Positions 20,235 through 29,872 are shown, numbered from the stretch's first letter. The stretch is 64,000 nucleotides of DNA from Neptunomonas marina (GCF_004005935.1 NZ_SACQ01000002.1:372001-436000), one strand, 5' to 3'. Notes: generated by a model from the sequence alone, not told the origin. Made by a program: numbers and translations.

Positions 20235-20573
20235 AGATGCATTCCTATCGTGCAGACATTGTTATTGTTTTACCTACGTAGGCATAGCAAACGAAATGCC
20301 AACCCAGAAAAAACTATAACCCTTTGTTTTTATTGGTTTAAAATTTTAAAAAACAGCCATTGCTAGCACGGTCGGCACTTTTTTGCTGATAACTGTCGCT
20401 TTGGATAAGCAAAAACTTGCCGATAACCGGGTCAAGCTCAGCACATCACCTCTGTCACGCCGTTCGAACAGCTGCCAAGTCGCGACTTTTGTCGTATAAG
20501 AAACGCCGGTAATGCGCTCACAACGGGGTAAAAGCCATCGCTCAGCCGCTATAGGCCGTTTTTTGCCGACCGG
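20235..20573. promoter_or_regulatory. Control region of the TAXI-TRAP operon
   Basis: A 339-base gap between the response-regulator gene and the binding-protein gene, both on the minus strand. No coding frame is evident. It contains a -24/-12 promoter at 20286-20301, a perfect 12-base palindrome AAGTCGCGACTT at 20477-20488, and three related T-rich TTGC(T/C)GA motifs near 20383, 20417 and 20563. This is the usual layout of enhancer sites upstream of a sigma-54 promoter. Confidence 0.65.
20286..20301 (-). promoter_or_regulatory. Sigma-54 (-24/-12) promoter
   Basis: On the minus strand the sequence is TGGCAT-TTCGT-TTGCT, matching the TGGCAC-N5-TTGCW consensus with exactly ten bases between the invariant GG and GC. 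The predicted transcription start is about 40 bases before the TAXI binding-protein ATG. A sigma-54 activator with an intact GAFTGA loop is encoded immediately upstream, which supports function. Confidence 0.8.
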
Positions 20574-21962
20574 TTAATCACTCTGCGTTTCACGTTCAGC
20601 GTCACTCAGGAAATCACTGCGGTTAAGGTCATACTTCGCCATCTTTTGGTTCAGGGTACGGCGCGGTAAATCAAGCATATCCATCACCGCTTTGATGTTG
20701 CCCTGGTGTGTCATCAAAGCATGTTGAATCACCGCACTCTCAAAATTAGCCACTTGCACAGCTAGTGGCAGCGAGGTGTCTACAAAGCGTTCGTGGGTCA
20801 GTTCTCCCTGCTGCGGGTATAGTAGTTGAGCCGCACTTTGCTCACCATCTAACGCATAACGTACCGCGATATTTTTCAGCTCACGCACGTTGCCCGGCCA
20901 GCGATACTGTTGGATAGTCCGCACATCTTGGCCGCTAATACGGCGCGGTTCACGGCTGTGTTGTGTTGCGGCTAGGCGCGCATAGTGCTCAAACAGCAGC
21001 GGGATATCTTCGGTACGCTCGCGCAGCGGCGGCAGATACAGCGTTGAAACGTTCAAGCGATAGAAAAGATCTTGGCGGAAATTATCATCGATGCTCAGAT
21101 CAGCTTTCGATGCGGCCACGATACGCAGATCAACAGGGATCTGCTGGTTTGACCCTAAGCGCTCGATAACACCCTCTTGCAAGGTACGTAGCAGCTTGAT
21201 CTGCAGGTGGTGCGGCATACTTTCGATCTCATCAAGCAACAAAGTGCCGCCATCAGCATATTCAAACTTGCCAATCCGTTTTGCCGTTGCGCCTGTAAAT
21301 GCGCCCGACTCATGACCAAACAGCTCACTCTCAATCAAAGATTCGGGAATCGCACCGCAATTTAACGCCACAAACGGCTTCTTTTGGCGCTTGCTGAACT
21401 CATGCAGGCACTGCGCCACCAGCTCTTTGCCGGTGCCCGTTTCACCATAGATGATGACATTCGTATCCAGCTCAGCGCACTTGAGTAGATCAGAGCGCAG
21501 CTTTTGCAGCGACGGCGAAATACCGATCAGGCGCGTGTCCAACCCACTCTGTGTGGCTAAATTCTGCTGCAAGCGCACATTCTCTAACATCAATTGGCGC
21601 TTTTCACAGGCACGGTGCACCGCCTCCGCCAGCCGCTCAGGCACAAAGGGTTTCTCGATAAAATCATAAGCGCCATCGCGTACAGCCTTGATCGCCATAT
21701 CCACATCACCGTGGCCGGTGATCAAGATCACGGGCAGATTGGGTATCCGCGCCTGTGCTTGTGCCATCAACTCCAGACCATCGATATCGGGCATCATCAC
21801 ATCAGAGACAAGGATACCGCCAAACTCCATGCTTAAATGGCTAAGCGCCTCATGAGCAGTGCTACAGCAGGTGACAGCAAAGCCGCTCATGGTTAGCCAC
21901 TGCTCGGTGGATTGACGAATGAGTGGGTCATCATCAACTAATAACACTTCGCCTCGAATCAC
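20574..21962 (-). CDS. Sigma-54-dependent response regulator, DctD-like
   Basis: 462 residues in three domains. The receiver holds the phospho-acceptor Asp54 (VSDVMMPDIDG) and acidic pocket VDDDP. The AAA+ sigma-54 activator domain has Walker A GETGTGKE near 170, the GAFTGA loop near 220 that contacts sigma-54, and LLLDEIE. A Fis-type helix-turn-helix closes it (GNIKAVMDMLDLPRRTLNQK). It is cotranscribed with the kinase upstream (4-base overlap). By position it should activate the TAXI-TRAP operon from its sigma-54 promoter. Related to DctD of dicarboxylate systems, but the true substrate is unknown, so no symbol is given. Confidence 0.95.
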   Translation of the reverse strand: MIRGEVLLVDDDPLIRQSTEQWLTMSGFAVTCCSTAHEALSHLSMEFGGILVSDVMMPDIDGLELMAQAQARIPNLPVILITGHGDVDMAIKAVRDGAYDFIEKPFVPERLAEAVHRACEKRQLMLENVRLQQNLATQSGLDTRLIGISPSLQKLRSDLLKCAELDTNVIIYGETGTGKELVAQCLHEFSKRQKKPFVALNCGAIPESLIESELFGHESGAFTGATAKRIGKFEYADGGTLLLDEIESMPHHLQIKLLRTLQEGVIERLGSNQQIPVDLRIVAASKADLSIDDNFRQDLFYRLNVSTLYLPPLRERTEDIPLLFEHYARLAATQHSREPRRISGQDVRTIQQYRWPGNVRELKNIAVRYALDGEQSAAQLLYPQQGELTHERFVDTSLPLAVQVANFESAVIQHALMTHQGNIKAVMDMLDLPRRTLNQKMAKYDLNRSDFLSDAERETQSD

Positions 21963-24031
21963 TCTGGACGCTCCTTAATCAGTGGCAGTAACAAGGTAAA
22001 ACAGGCACCGCCCTCAGGACGATTGCTCGCCTGAATGGTGCCATCTAAATCCCGCACGATCGTGCGCACAATCGATAGCCCAAGGCCGAGGCCTTCTCCC
22101 ATCTTTTTCGTGGTGTAAAAGGGTTCAAACAGTTGGCTGGGGTCCGCAAGGCCGCAGCCATTATCTTGCAGGCTAAAGCGGCCCATATCGCTATCAGCGG
22201 TTAGCGTGAGTACAAGGCGTGGCGCTGCTATCTCAGCAACCGCATCACAGGCATTGGTGATCAAGTTTGTCAGGACCTGCTCGATACGAGCATTATCGGC
22301 GGCAACATAGATCGGCTCCGTTGGCCGCTCGTACACCACGTCGATCTGCTGCTGGCGAAATGTTTCAGCAAAGAGTTGCAGCACCGGATCGAGTGCGGTC
22401 ACCAGATCGAGCGTAATCAGTTGCTCAGGCTTTTTGAACGCAAAGGTTTTGAGTTGGCGAGTCATCTGCGCCATACGCCCAGTCAGATCATCGATAAGAT
22501 CTAGGTTCTGCCCCAGTTGCACCGTCTCTTCTCGGGCGATTAATGCACGGCTGATAGCGATATAAGTGCGTAGCGCCGTCAGCGGCTGATTTAACTCATG
22601 CACCAGCGCCGATGACATACGCCCCAGCGCAGCCATTTTCTCAGCTTGCACCAACTCAGACTGGGCTTCTTCGAGTGCACGGGTGCGCTCTTTTACCTTG
22701 TGCTCGAGCTGATCATTGGCGCGCTGCAGTGCCTTTTCAGCTCGCTTTCGCGGTGTAATATCGATCACCGTTACCAAATACGTAGCGTTCACCCCTTGCT
22801 CCATCGGCTTTAAGGAAAACAGCATCGGAAAGGTACGGCCATCTTGGCGCAACGCGACTGATTCCAGAGCTGTGATCGGTGTAAAGCTGGCGCTCGGGAG
22901 GGAGACTAACGCTGCACGTAGGCTCTGCTGTTCAGGCTGATCTGCGATCAGCGCGGTAATCGGCTGCTGCAACAGCTGCGACATCTCCGCACCAAATTGT
23001 TGGCGCGCCATCGGGTTGATAAAGGTGATACGCCCTTGCGCATCCAACGTGATCATACCCACTTGAGTGGTATTGATAATACGTCGTTGCTGGCGGGCGT
23101 TGCGCTCCAGCGCTTGACGGGTTTCTTGTCGGGAGAGGTTTTTTAGGTGGCGCTCGCGCAGATACAGCAATAGTAAGAGCAGCGCCACTGAACCACCCAA
23201 GCCATAGAGCACCGCGGTGCGCCCGACCCGCTGCGCGGTGGAAATATCGCTCAGCACCGTGACTCGCCAGCCTAAATCGTCCAGCAATACGCTTTGGCTC
23301 AATACACGCTGGCCATCGGGTAGATAGCGTAACTCAACGGTACTGCCATCACTGAGTTGTTGCGTCTGAGCCGCTTTCAATACCTCAGCCATCGGGCGTT
23401 GCTGCCATTTGGTTTGGCTGGCGAGCAGAATTTTATCCTGCAAGCTCAACAGATAGTCACGTACTTGGGGCAGATCAGGGCGTAGCTGACTCAGATCAAC
23501 CCGCACCGTAGCAGCTCCAGCAAAGTTCCCCGCAGCATAGACCGGAGCCGAGAGGTAAAACGCCCCTCGAAAGGGCCCTTCTGGAATCGCAATATAGAGG
23601 CCCTGATCCCCCTTTAACGCCTGCTGAAAGTAGGGGCTGGCACTATGGGAAACTTGGTAGAAATCTTGCTGCTCGCGCCAGTTACTGAACGCCACCGGCC
23701 ACCCTTCACGATTCAATACAAACTGAGCGGTTGAGCCTGCAACAAGATTCGTTTGCTCCAGAAAACGGCTGACCGTTTCAACCTGATTCGGTGTCTGAGC
23801 CTTGAGGAGTGTATGTACATCTTTATTTTGGGAGATCAAAAACGGCAGGTACCTAAAACGCGCCAGCAGCAAGCGAATCTCACTGACAGTATCTAACAGG
23901 CGATCTTCACCCTCTGTTTTCAGCTGCCGCATCGACCAGTCGCGCGCGTATTGCCCTAGCTGCCATGTACCCGCCAACGAGAGCATAACAACAACAAGCA
24001 AAAGTGGAACAAAGCGGCTCGACTTCGACAT
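21959..24031 (-). CDS. Sensor histidine kinase, DctB-like
   Basis: About 690 residues from MSKSSRFVPLLLVVVML, the start that best fits DctB relatives; in-frame upstream starts would add up to 24 residues. A membrane helix, a large periplasmic dCache-type sensor (about 30-290), a second membrane helix (about 305), a PAS domain (IINTTQVGMITLDAQGRITF), a coiled coil (DQLEHKVKERTRALEEAQSE), HisKA with the phosphorylated histidine in ALVHELNQPLTALR (near 478) and HATPase with NACDAV and GLGLGLSIV follow. It senses an extracytoplasmic carboxylate-like signal and phosphorylates the adjacent regulator; the genes overlap by 4 bases. Confidence 0.93.
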   Translation of the reverse strand: MSKSSRFVPLLLVVVMLSLAGTWQLGQYARDWSMRQLKTEGEDRLLDTVSEIRLLLARFRYLPFLISQNKDVHTLLKAQTPNQVETVSRFLEQTNLVAGSTAQFVLNREGWPVAFSNWREQQDFYQVSHSASPYFQQALKGDQGLYIAIPEGPFRGAFYLSAPVYAAGNFAGAATVRVDLSQLRPDLPQVRDYLLSLQDKILLASQTKWQQRPMAEVLKAAQTQQLSDGSTVELRYLPDGQRVLSQSVLLDDLGWRVTVLSDISTAQRVGRTAVLYGLGGSVALLLLLLYLRERHLKNLSRQETRQALERNARQQRRIINTTQVGMITLDAQGRITFINPMARQQFGAEMSQLLQQPITALIADQPEQQSLRAALVSLPSASFTPITALESVALRQDGRTFPMLFSLKPMEQGVNATYLVTVIDITPRKRAEKALQRANDQLEHKVKERTRALEEAQSELVQAEKMAALGRMSSALVHELNQPLTALRTYIAISRALIAREETVQLGQNLDLIDDLTGRMAQMTRQLKTFAFKKPEQLITLDLVTALDPVLQLFAETFRQQQIDVVYERPTEPIYVAADNARIEQVLTNLITNACDAVAEIAAPRLVLTLTADSDMGRFSLQDNGCGLADPSQLFEPFYTTKKMGEGLGLGLSIVRTIVRDLDGTIQASNRPEGGACFTLLLPLIKERPE

Positions 24032-24210
24032 TTCGATGGCATCTACCTGCACAAAAAACGCCATTCTAAAGCAAGCGGTTGGGTTTAATAAAACTAATCG
24101 CACGCAAACCAGCGTATTTAGGGACTCTGTATTACACTGAAGGTGATCAAAAGATGATCATTTGTAAAATATAGAAGCCGCCTAGTCTGCTCAGAAGGAG
24201 ACGCTAGTCC

Positions 24211-25308
24211 ATGCCTGTTACCGCTCGTCGCACTGCTGATCTTGTCGCTCGACGTATCCTGCGTACAGGCTTTCAGTGGGTCAGTCTTACGACGCTTATC
24301 AGCTTACTCACTGTGGCTTTCTTTTTTCTGCGCACACCTCAAATTGCAGAGCCTGCGTACCATTTTTCTTATGCGGCGGTCAGCCTGTGTGTGTTAGCGG
24401 CAGCGCTATTTCGTTACCCGCGCTCCCTAACGCGTCACTTAGATACATGGGACCTTAGCGCCCTCGCGTTAGCGGGTGCATGGGCCTGTGCTGCGCTATC
24501 GGTTTACTACTGCACGAACAATGAAAACACGGCTCAGAAACTGCTACTGGTGGGATTTTTTGTTTTCATGCTGGGGTTCTATTCACGCATCGGGCTATTA
24601 CTAACAACCCTAGCAGCGCTCTTCGCAACCTATGCATTTTTGATGGTCCATGGTACCGATGCACCACTACTTGCGATGTTGATCTCGCTATCCGTCTTTC
24701 CGGTGTTGCTGGCATTCTTTCTCGTTACCATACGTAAGCGACTTGTTATTGGTGAACGGCGTTACGTGGAAAATCTGCGCCTTGTACGCCAGCTCGAGGC
24801 CATCACACGCACGGATGAGTTGACCGGTCTGTTAAACCGTAAAGGATTTAATGAAGCGCTGAGCAACGCGCTCAACCACGTTGAGCGTTTTGGTGAGCCC
24901 CTAAGCTTGGTCATTATCGACATCGATTTCTTTAAACACTATAACGACGCACTTGGCCACCCCGCCGGAGACAAGTGCCTCACTCAGGTTGCCAGCCTGC
25001 TACAAAACGCAACCAAGCGCGCTATTGATGTTACCGCCCGACTCGGCGGAGAGGAGTTTGCTCTCGTACTACCGGGCAGCGATATCGAGCAAGCCGCGCA
25101 GTTAGCAGAGCAGATTCGCAGTGCTGTGAATGGTGCGAATATCCTACACCCCCAATCCCCCATTGCCATGCATGTGACGGCTAGCTATGGATGTGCCCAA
25201 CTGCATGAAGGGGATGATGGCGAAGCGCTATATCGCAACGCAGATAAAGCGCTGTATTTCGCCAAACAGAACGGCAGGAACCGCGTGCAGTGCTTCACGC
25301 ATCAATAA
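24211..25308 (+). CDS. Membrane-bound diguanylate cyclase
   Basis: 365 residues. About six hydrophobic helices fill residues 20-175, then a short coiled linker leads to a GGDEF domain: DELTGLLNRKGF (near 205), the GGEEF active site at about 279-283 and a product-inhibition I-site RAID five residues before it. It should make cyclic di-GMP from two GTP and be feedback inhibited. AGAAGGAGA precedes the ATG. It is convergent with the periplasmic binding-protein gene (6 bases apart) and divergent from the DctB-like kinase. Confidence 0.94.
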   Translation: MPVTARRTADLVARRILRTGFQWVSLTTLISLLTVAFFFLRTPQIAEPAYHFSYAAVSLCVLAAALFRYPRSLTRHLDTWDLSALALAGAWACAALSVYYCTNNENTAQKLLLVGFFVFMLGFYSRIGLLLTTLAALFATYAFLMVHGTDAPLLAMLISLSVFPVLLAFFLVTIRKRLVIGERRYVENLRLVRQLEAITRTDELTGLLNRKGFNEALSNALNHVERFGEPLSLVIIDIDFFKHYNDALGHPAGDKCLTQVASLLQNATKRAIDVTARLGGEEFALVLPGSDIEQAAQLAEQIRSAVNGANILHPQSPIAMHVTASYGCAQLHEGDDGEALYRNADKALYFAKQNGRNRVQCFTHQ

Positions 25309-25314
25309 TAGGAT

Positions 25315-26091
25315 TTAATCAGCCGCAACATAGCGGTCGATAACAGCCTCCACCTCACCGCTCTGCCACATCTGTTCAAGCGCCTGATTCAGCGCATCGA
25401 TCAACTGCTCACGATCATCAATCGGCGCAGCTTTCGATAACATCAGATACGCAGGGCGGGCAGGATGCAAGGGTTGCTCAAGCATAAGCAGCTCATCTTG
25501 GCGGCGCATCTTATGCGCTGCATACCAGATCGCTTCTTCGCCTCCGATAAAGGCTTCCACACGGCCATTCATCAACATCCCAAGACCGCTATAGGTATCC
25601 GAAGCTTCCTGCACATCGACCTTGCCACTTGCGCGCGCGGCATCAAATTGAGGATTAACTGAATAGCCCAACTGCAAGCCGATACGGCGCCCATGAAGGT
25701 CAGTTAGCTGCTCGAAGGGAAAGGGAGCGCTCTTACACACGAATACCTTAAATTTGCTGTAGTGCAGCGGCTTGGCCAGAAAATCAGCAAACCGTTCACG
25801 CTCGGGTGTACGATAGCCCGCAAAAAGGCCATCTGCACTGCCACTCTCAACCATCGACAGCGCGCGCTTCCAAGGTAAGCACTCTAGCGTGACGGGCCGT
25901 CCGATACGGGCAAATAGGCGCTTAATGATCGCTTGGTCAGCACCTTTGACTTCACCATCTTCACACCAGCTAAAGGGCCTGAAGTCCATTAGCGTCAACA
26001 GGTGCAGCGGGCGAGTGTCGGTATTTCCTACAACGCCTGCAGCCGCCGTAGAAACCAATAAAAGTAGTATGCAGCAATAGCGAACGAGCAT
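25315..26091 (-). CDS. Periplasmic substrate-binding protein, SBP_bac_3 type (orphan)
   Basis: 258 residues with a signal peptide (MLVRYCCILLLLVSTAAAG). The mature part has the family-3 solute-binding pattern: FRPFSWCEDGEVKGADQAII near 35-55, a middle GRRIGLQLGYSV, and YLMLSKAAP near 220. No permease or ATPase gene accompanies it, so it may serve as a free sensor or binding protein rather than a transporter part. The nearest partner is the convergent diguanylate cyclase, which is not in the same transcript. Confidence 0.85.
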   Translation of the reverse strand: MLVRYCCILLLLVSTAAAGVVGNTDTRPLHLLTLMDFRPFSWCEDGEVKGADQAIIKRLFARIGRPVTLECLPWKRALSMVESGSADGLFAGYRTPERERFADFLAKPLHYSKFKVFVCKSAPFPFEQLTDLHGRRIGLQLGYSVNPQFDAARASGKVDVQEASDTYSGLGMLMNGRVEAFIGGEEAIWYAAHKMRRQDELLMLEQPLHPARPAYLMLSKAAPIDDREQLIDALNQALEQMWQSGEVEAVIDRYVAAD

Positions 26092-26207
26092 ACGTGCCTC
26101 ATCTTAAGTGGAGCGATTGGGTTCTTTAAGCATTACTCGGGAATGGCAGATTGCAAGCATTGCAACTTGAGAAGGATTCACGGACAACAGTAGCTTAACG
26201 CTAAAAA

Positions 26208-26240
26208 CAAGAAAGCCCCGCGATTAGCGAGGCTTCTAAA
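26208..26240 (-). terminator. Terminator after tRNA-Phe
   Basis: On the minus strand AAGCCTCGC-TAATC-GCGGGGCTT forms a 9-base stem with one G-U pair, followed by TTCTTGTTTTT. It starts about 18 bases after the tRNA 3' end. Confidence 0.8.
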
Positions 26241-26253
26241 AAGAGTTCTTGAA

Positions 26254-26329
26254 TGGTGCCCAGAGGCGGAATCGAACCACCGACACGGGGATTTTCAATC
26301 CCCTGCTCTACCGACTGAGCTATCTGGGC
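26254..26329 (-). tRNA. tRNA-Phe (anticodon GAA)
   Basis: 76 bases on the minus strand folding into a full cloverleaf: acceptor GCCCAGA pairing with TCTGGGC, D-arm GCTCAGTCGGTAGAGC, anticodon stem GGGGA/TCCCC with loop containing GAA at 26294-26296, T-arm GGTTCGATTCC, and an encoded CCA end. Followed by its own terminator. It lies upstream of yggX-mutY on the opposite side of the yggX stop. Confidence 0.97.
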
Positions 26330-26388
26330 AACTCAAGAGGCGCGTATTAAACCCCATCCTACGAATGAGGTCAAGCACCTTTTCGCAA

Positions 26389-26661
26389 TTAATTTTTCGG
26401 CGGTACGTAACCTTCAACCTGAGTGAGTTCGCCACCATCCATGAACTTCTCCATCTCCTCCTGCAAGAAGGTGCGCGTCGCGGGATCCATCAGGCTCATG
26501 TGTTTTTCATTGATGATCATCGTTTGGTGGTCCAACCACGCTTGCCATGCTTTTTTAGAGACCGTTTCGAAGATCTCCTGACCTTTCGGACCTGGGTACG
26601 GCGGCTTGTCCAACCCTTCCAGCTCAGTTTGGTATTTACGGCACATCACTGTACGGCTCAT
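26389..26661 (-). CDS. yggX: YggX-family Fe(2+)-trafficking / oxidative damage protection protein
   Basis: 90 residues from the ATG at 26661 ([20 protein letters not shown]), the standard YggX start; a longer frame to 26697 would overlap mutY. The conserved single cysteine is Cys7. YggX protects iron-sulfur clusters from oxidative damage and assists iron handling in the cytoplasm. GGAG lies upstream of the ATG. It directly follows mutY, an arrangement conserved across gammaproteobacteria; MutY itself is a [4Fe-4S] enzyme. Confidence 0.95.
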   Translation of the reverse strand: MSRTVMCRKYQTELEGLDKPPYPGPKGQEIFETVSKKAWQAWLDHQTMIINEKHMSLMDPATRTFLQEEMEKFMDGGELTQVEGYVPPKN

Positions 26662-26677
26662 GGTGTTCTTCTCCAGA

Positions 26678-27730
26678 TTAATCATTGCTGCGGGCATATG
26701 TTTCCAGCAAACGCTTTACAGGCGCCGCCAACCCGACATTCTGCGGTTGCTGTATGTTATACCAGAGTGATGGCGCAGCTTCCATGACACGATCTGTAGG
26801 GGTATTTAGCACAACCCTCACTGGAGTGATATCTAAATGGAAATGGCTAAAGGTGTGGCGCAATGGCTCAAGCACCTCAATCGTATCTAAATCAAGCGGC
26901 AAGCCGAGCACCGCATCGCTGTCGCGCAGGTCATCCACCTGCGGTAAACACCACAATCCACCCCATAAACCCGTTGGCGGCCGCTGTTGCAATAACGTGT
27001 GGCTTTGGGCGTTTTGCAGCAACAGCATGTAGGTTTTGCGCTCGGGTATCGCTTTGCGCGGTTTGGGATGAGGATAACTCGCAGGATCACCCTGCTTTAA
27101 CGCCTCACAGTCGCTTTGCAGCGGGCATAACAGACAGCTAGGTTTAGAGCGCGTGCATAGCGTTGCGCCAAGGTCCATCATCGCTTGCGTGTAATCACCC
27201 ACACGCTTATGCGGTGTATTTTGCTCGGCATAGTGCCATAACGTTTTCTGATTCGCCGTGGTACCTGGCCAACCTTCCAGCGCATAGAAACGGGCTAAAA
27301 CACGCTTGACGTTTCCGTCTAGTATTGCGGCGCGTTTACCGGTAGAGATAGATAGCACGGCCCCTGCGGTCGAGCGGCCAATGCCGGGCAAGGCCTCAAG
27401 GCCGTCGACGGTATCTGGAAACACTCCGCCCAGTTCATAAGCCACCTGCTGGGCCGCTTTATGCAGATTGCGCGCACGTGCGTAGTATCCAAGCCCCGTC
27501 CAGAGGTGTAAGACCTCATCGGTATCGGCATCGGCTAGGCTTTCCACGGTGGGAAAGCGCGCCATAAAACGCTCATAATAAGGGATAACTGTCTTTACCT
27601 GCGTTTGCTGCAGCATAATTTCGGAAATCCACGTGTTATAGGCTGTTTTATGCTGCTGCCAAGGAAGATTGTGGCGGCCGTGTTGGTCAAACCACTCCAA
27701 CACGGCGTTATGGAATTGTGAGGGTGTCAT
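26678..27730 (-). CDS. mutY: A/G-specific adenine glycosylase MutY
   Basis: 350 residues, full length. Visible are the catalytic-site segment [10 protein letters not shown] (near 35-45), the helix-hairpin-helix [14 protein letters not shown] (near 115-128), the catalytic aspartate in [12 protein letters not shown], the [4Fe-4S] cysteines in the C-x6-C-x2-C-x5-C pattern ([17 protein letters not shown] near 190-206) and a C-terminal NUDIX-like domain that reads 8-oxoG. It removes adenine mispaired with 8-oxoguanine. It is followed by yggX and preceded 3 bases away by the AsmA-family gene. Confidence 0.97.
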   Translation of the reverse strand: MTPSQFHNAVLEWFDQHGRHNLPWQQHKTAYNTWISEIMLQQTQVKTVIPYYERFMARFPTVESLADADTDEVLHLWTGLGYYARARNLHKAAQQVAYELGGVFPDTVDGLEALPGIGRSTAGAVLSISTGKRAAILDGNVKRVLARFYALEGWPGTTANQKTLWHYAEQNTPHKRVGDYTQAMMDLGATLCTRSKPSCLLCPLQSDCEALKQGDPASYPHPKPRKAIPERKTYMLLLQNAQSHTLLQQRPPTGLWGGLWCLPQVDDLRDSDAVLGLPLDLDTIEVLEPLRHTFSHFHLDITPVRVVLNTPTDRVMEAAPSLWYNIQQPQNVGLAAPVKRLLETYARSND

Positions 27731-27733
27731 TAA

Positions 27734-29872
27734 CTACTTAAATAGGCCTTTTAACAGCCCTTTTACCTTCTCGTTGTCTTTAAGTTTCTCTTCCAGCTTC
27801 TCTTTAAGCTTATCTTCCGCTTTCTCTTTAACTGAGTTACGCACGATATCTTTGATCACTGAAAGATCGGGTTTACATAGCTGTGCAGGGGGCGTATCAA
27901 ACGCGCCTTTACAATCTACTGGCCACTCAATCCCTTGAATTTTATTGTTCACCGAGCAACTCTTTTTAAAGAGATTCTCTTGAATTAGCAGCCCTAAGCG
28001 GTAATCAATAAGCGCGCTGGGCAGATTTACAGAGCCGCGTCCCGTTGCTTCGATCGCATCTAAGCTAACTTTGAGGTCTTTGTTACTCACCACACCATTG
28101 CGGATATTGAACTGGCCACCCATCTTCGCAAAGGGCGTTGATTGGTCCACCTGCTCAGCCGCTTGCAGTGAACCTAGCGCCGTCAGATTGTTCATTGTTT
28201 GGCACATCTGCTGCGCCATATCGATCCCTTTCACCACGCCGTTGCTCAGCGCGACATTGGCCGTACCATTGAGGGTGTTAACAAAGCTATGCACTGATTG
28301 GCCACTCATACGCACATCAGAGCGAGTTTCCAGCGTCCCGGTAATGGGCGCATCGCCCGTCAAGGTAGTTAGCATCTGCTCCAGATCGAGGCCTTTGACC
28401 GATTTAACACTATGAATCGTCAGCGGTTTCTTACGCGCATCCAGCGTAATCCGATTGCTCACTTGTCCACCAAACACAGCGGCATTGATACGTGGCGCTT
28501 TCACTAACCCGTTAGCAGCGTCGATCGCCACATCCACATTGCTCAGCTGTAACTTATCGTGCTGAACCTTGGCAAACTTCAGTTGCACATCCATGTTCAG
28601 TGCCTGCAGCGGCGCAAGGGGAATAACCTCGGCTTTCGAGTAACGTTCGCCACTCTTTTGCTGGCTGTTTGCTTGTGCGTCAGCAGGAGAGCCGTTGGCC
28701 GCTTGAGGCGGAAGATAGTCGGTCAGATTGATCGCATCACCCTTAAGATCCGCAAAGATACGCCCTGATTCCGTGGCAAAACCCGCGGTACCTTTGAGCG
28801 TGGTGTTATCCACAACAATTTTTAGATCTTTAGCATTGATGCGCGCAGCATCGCCTTCTAAGCGTGTGGATAAACTAATCTTTTGCAGTACATCCCCCGC
28901 CGTTTCAAACTCAGCTTGCCCTAAGCTTTTCAGCAGCGGATTCAGCGCAAAGGGTGCTACAGCGAGTTCTCCTGTCAGCGCCATCTTTTCAAGGTCGGTT
29001 ACCGCCACTTGGCCGGTCACATTGAGATCACCCACCGAAAGCTTGAGAGGGTTAACACTCACAGTGCCTTTGGCCATATCGGCACTCAGATCAAACGCCG
29101 TTTCAGCGGTAAGGTTTTGGGCGCCTGACAACTCAGTTACGGCATTAAAACCGCGTAGTTGATAGCTCTGAGCTGCCAAATCAAAACGCAACTCACCTTG
29201 CGTCTCCAGTCCGATATTGAGCGGCTGCTCCGCGCCCTGTTGCGCCACCTGCATCGCTAACGTGACGGGGATAAACTGGTTATTTTGGATACGCCCTGTT
29301 GTTAGGTTGATCTGCTTAGCTTCAAAACGTTGGCCAGACTGGGCATCTTGGTAGACCACTACGCCATTTGAGACGGTCACACTCTCGATGTCGATCTCAG
29401 CCGGCAACGCGGCAGTTTGTGGCTCTGCTGATTCAGTTTTAGGTGTTTTTTCTGTTTCAGGTGTTTTAGCTTGCGCTGGAAGGTTTTTCCCCTGCCAGTT
29501 AACCTGCCCCGCTTTATCGCGATTCAGATACAGCTGCAAACCATCAATCGACACGGCACTCATCTGAACTTTGCCAGAGAGCAGCGGCTGCAGTTGCACG
29601 GCAACATTGGCGCTCGCTAACTGCGCTAAGGTATCACGTTCAGCGAAACCGGCTTTTATATCACTCACCGACAAACCCAAACGCGGGAAAACCGACCAAC
29701 CGATATCGCCCAAAATTTCTAGTTCAACACCCGCTTGATCACGTGCTGCCTGTTGAATCTCTTGCTTGTAATCATTTGGGTCTACTAATAGGCCAAGTGC
29801 TACACCTGCAGCGACCACGAGCACAACCAAAACAGCAACAATACCAACCAACCCTTTGAGCAGTTTTCCCAT
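27734..29872 (-). CDS. AsmA-family protein
   Basis: 712 residues. A single N-terminal membrane helix (GLVGIVAVLVVLVVAAGVAL) anchors a long periplasmic beta-rich body of the AsmA type (VDPNDYKQEIQQAARDQAGV; DIGWSVFPRLGLSVSDI), with a C-terminal AsmA domain (GTANVALSNGVVKGIDM near 540-600). The tail is a lysine/glutamate-rich helix. AsmA-like proteins are bridge-like lipid-transfer or outer-membrane-maintenance factors. It sits upstream of mutY-yggX in the same orientation, probably one transcript. Confidence 0.92.
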   Translation of the reverse strand: MGKLLKGLVGIVAVLVVLVVAAGVALGLLVDPNDYKQEIQQAARDQAGVELEILGDIGWSVFPRLGLSVSDIKAGFAERDTLAQLASANVAVQLQPLLSGKVQMSAVSIDGLQLYLNRDKAGQVNWQGKNLPAQAKTPETEKTPKTESAEPQTAALPAEIDIESVTVSNGVVVYQDAQSGQRFEAKQINLTTGRIQNNQFIPVTLAMQVAQQGAEQPLNIGLETQGELRFDLAAQSYQLRGFNAVTELSGAQNLTAETAFDLSADMAKGTVSVNPLKLSVGDLNVTGQVAVTDLEKMALTGELAVAPFALNPLLKSLGQAEFETAGDVLQKISLSTRLEGDAARINAKDLKIVVDNTTLKGTAGFATESGRIFADLKGDAINLTDYLPPQAANGSPADAQANSQQKSGERYSKAEVIPLAPLQALNMDVQLKFAKVQHDKLQLSNVDVAIDAANGLVKAPRINAAVFGGQVSNRITLDARKKPLTIHSVKSVKGLDLEQMLTTLTGDAPITGTLETRSDVRMSGQSVHSFVNTLNGTANVALSNGVVKGIDMAQQMCQTMNNLTALGSLQAAEQVDQSTPFAKMGGQFNIRNGVVSNKDLKVSLDAIEATGRGSVNLPSALIDYRLGLLIQENLFKKSCSVNNKIQGIEWPVDCKGAFDTPPAQLCKPDLSVIKDIVRNSVKEKAEDKLKEKLEEKLKDNEKVKGLLKGLFK

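Noticed and set aside
20235..20573. A small gene in the 339-base gap
   Set aside because: No frame with a credible ribosome site or composition; the gap is better explained by a sigma-54 promoter and regulator sites.
26678..26697. Apparent overlap of yggX with mutY
   Set aside because: It appears only when yggX is started at 26697; the ATG at 26661 is the conserved start and removes the overlap.
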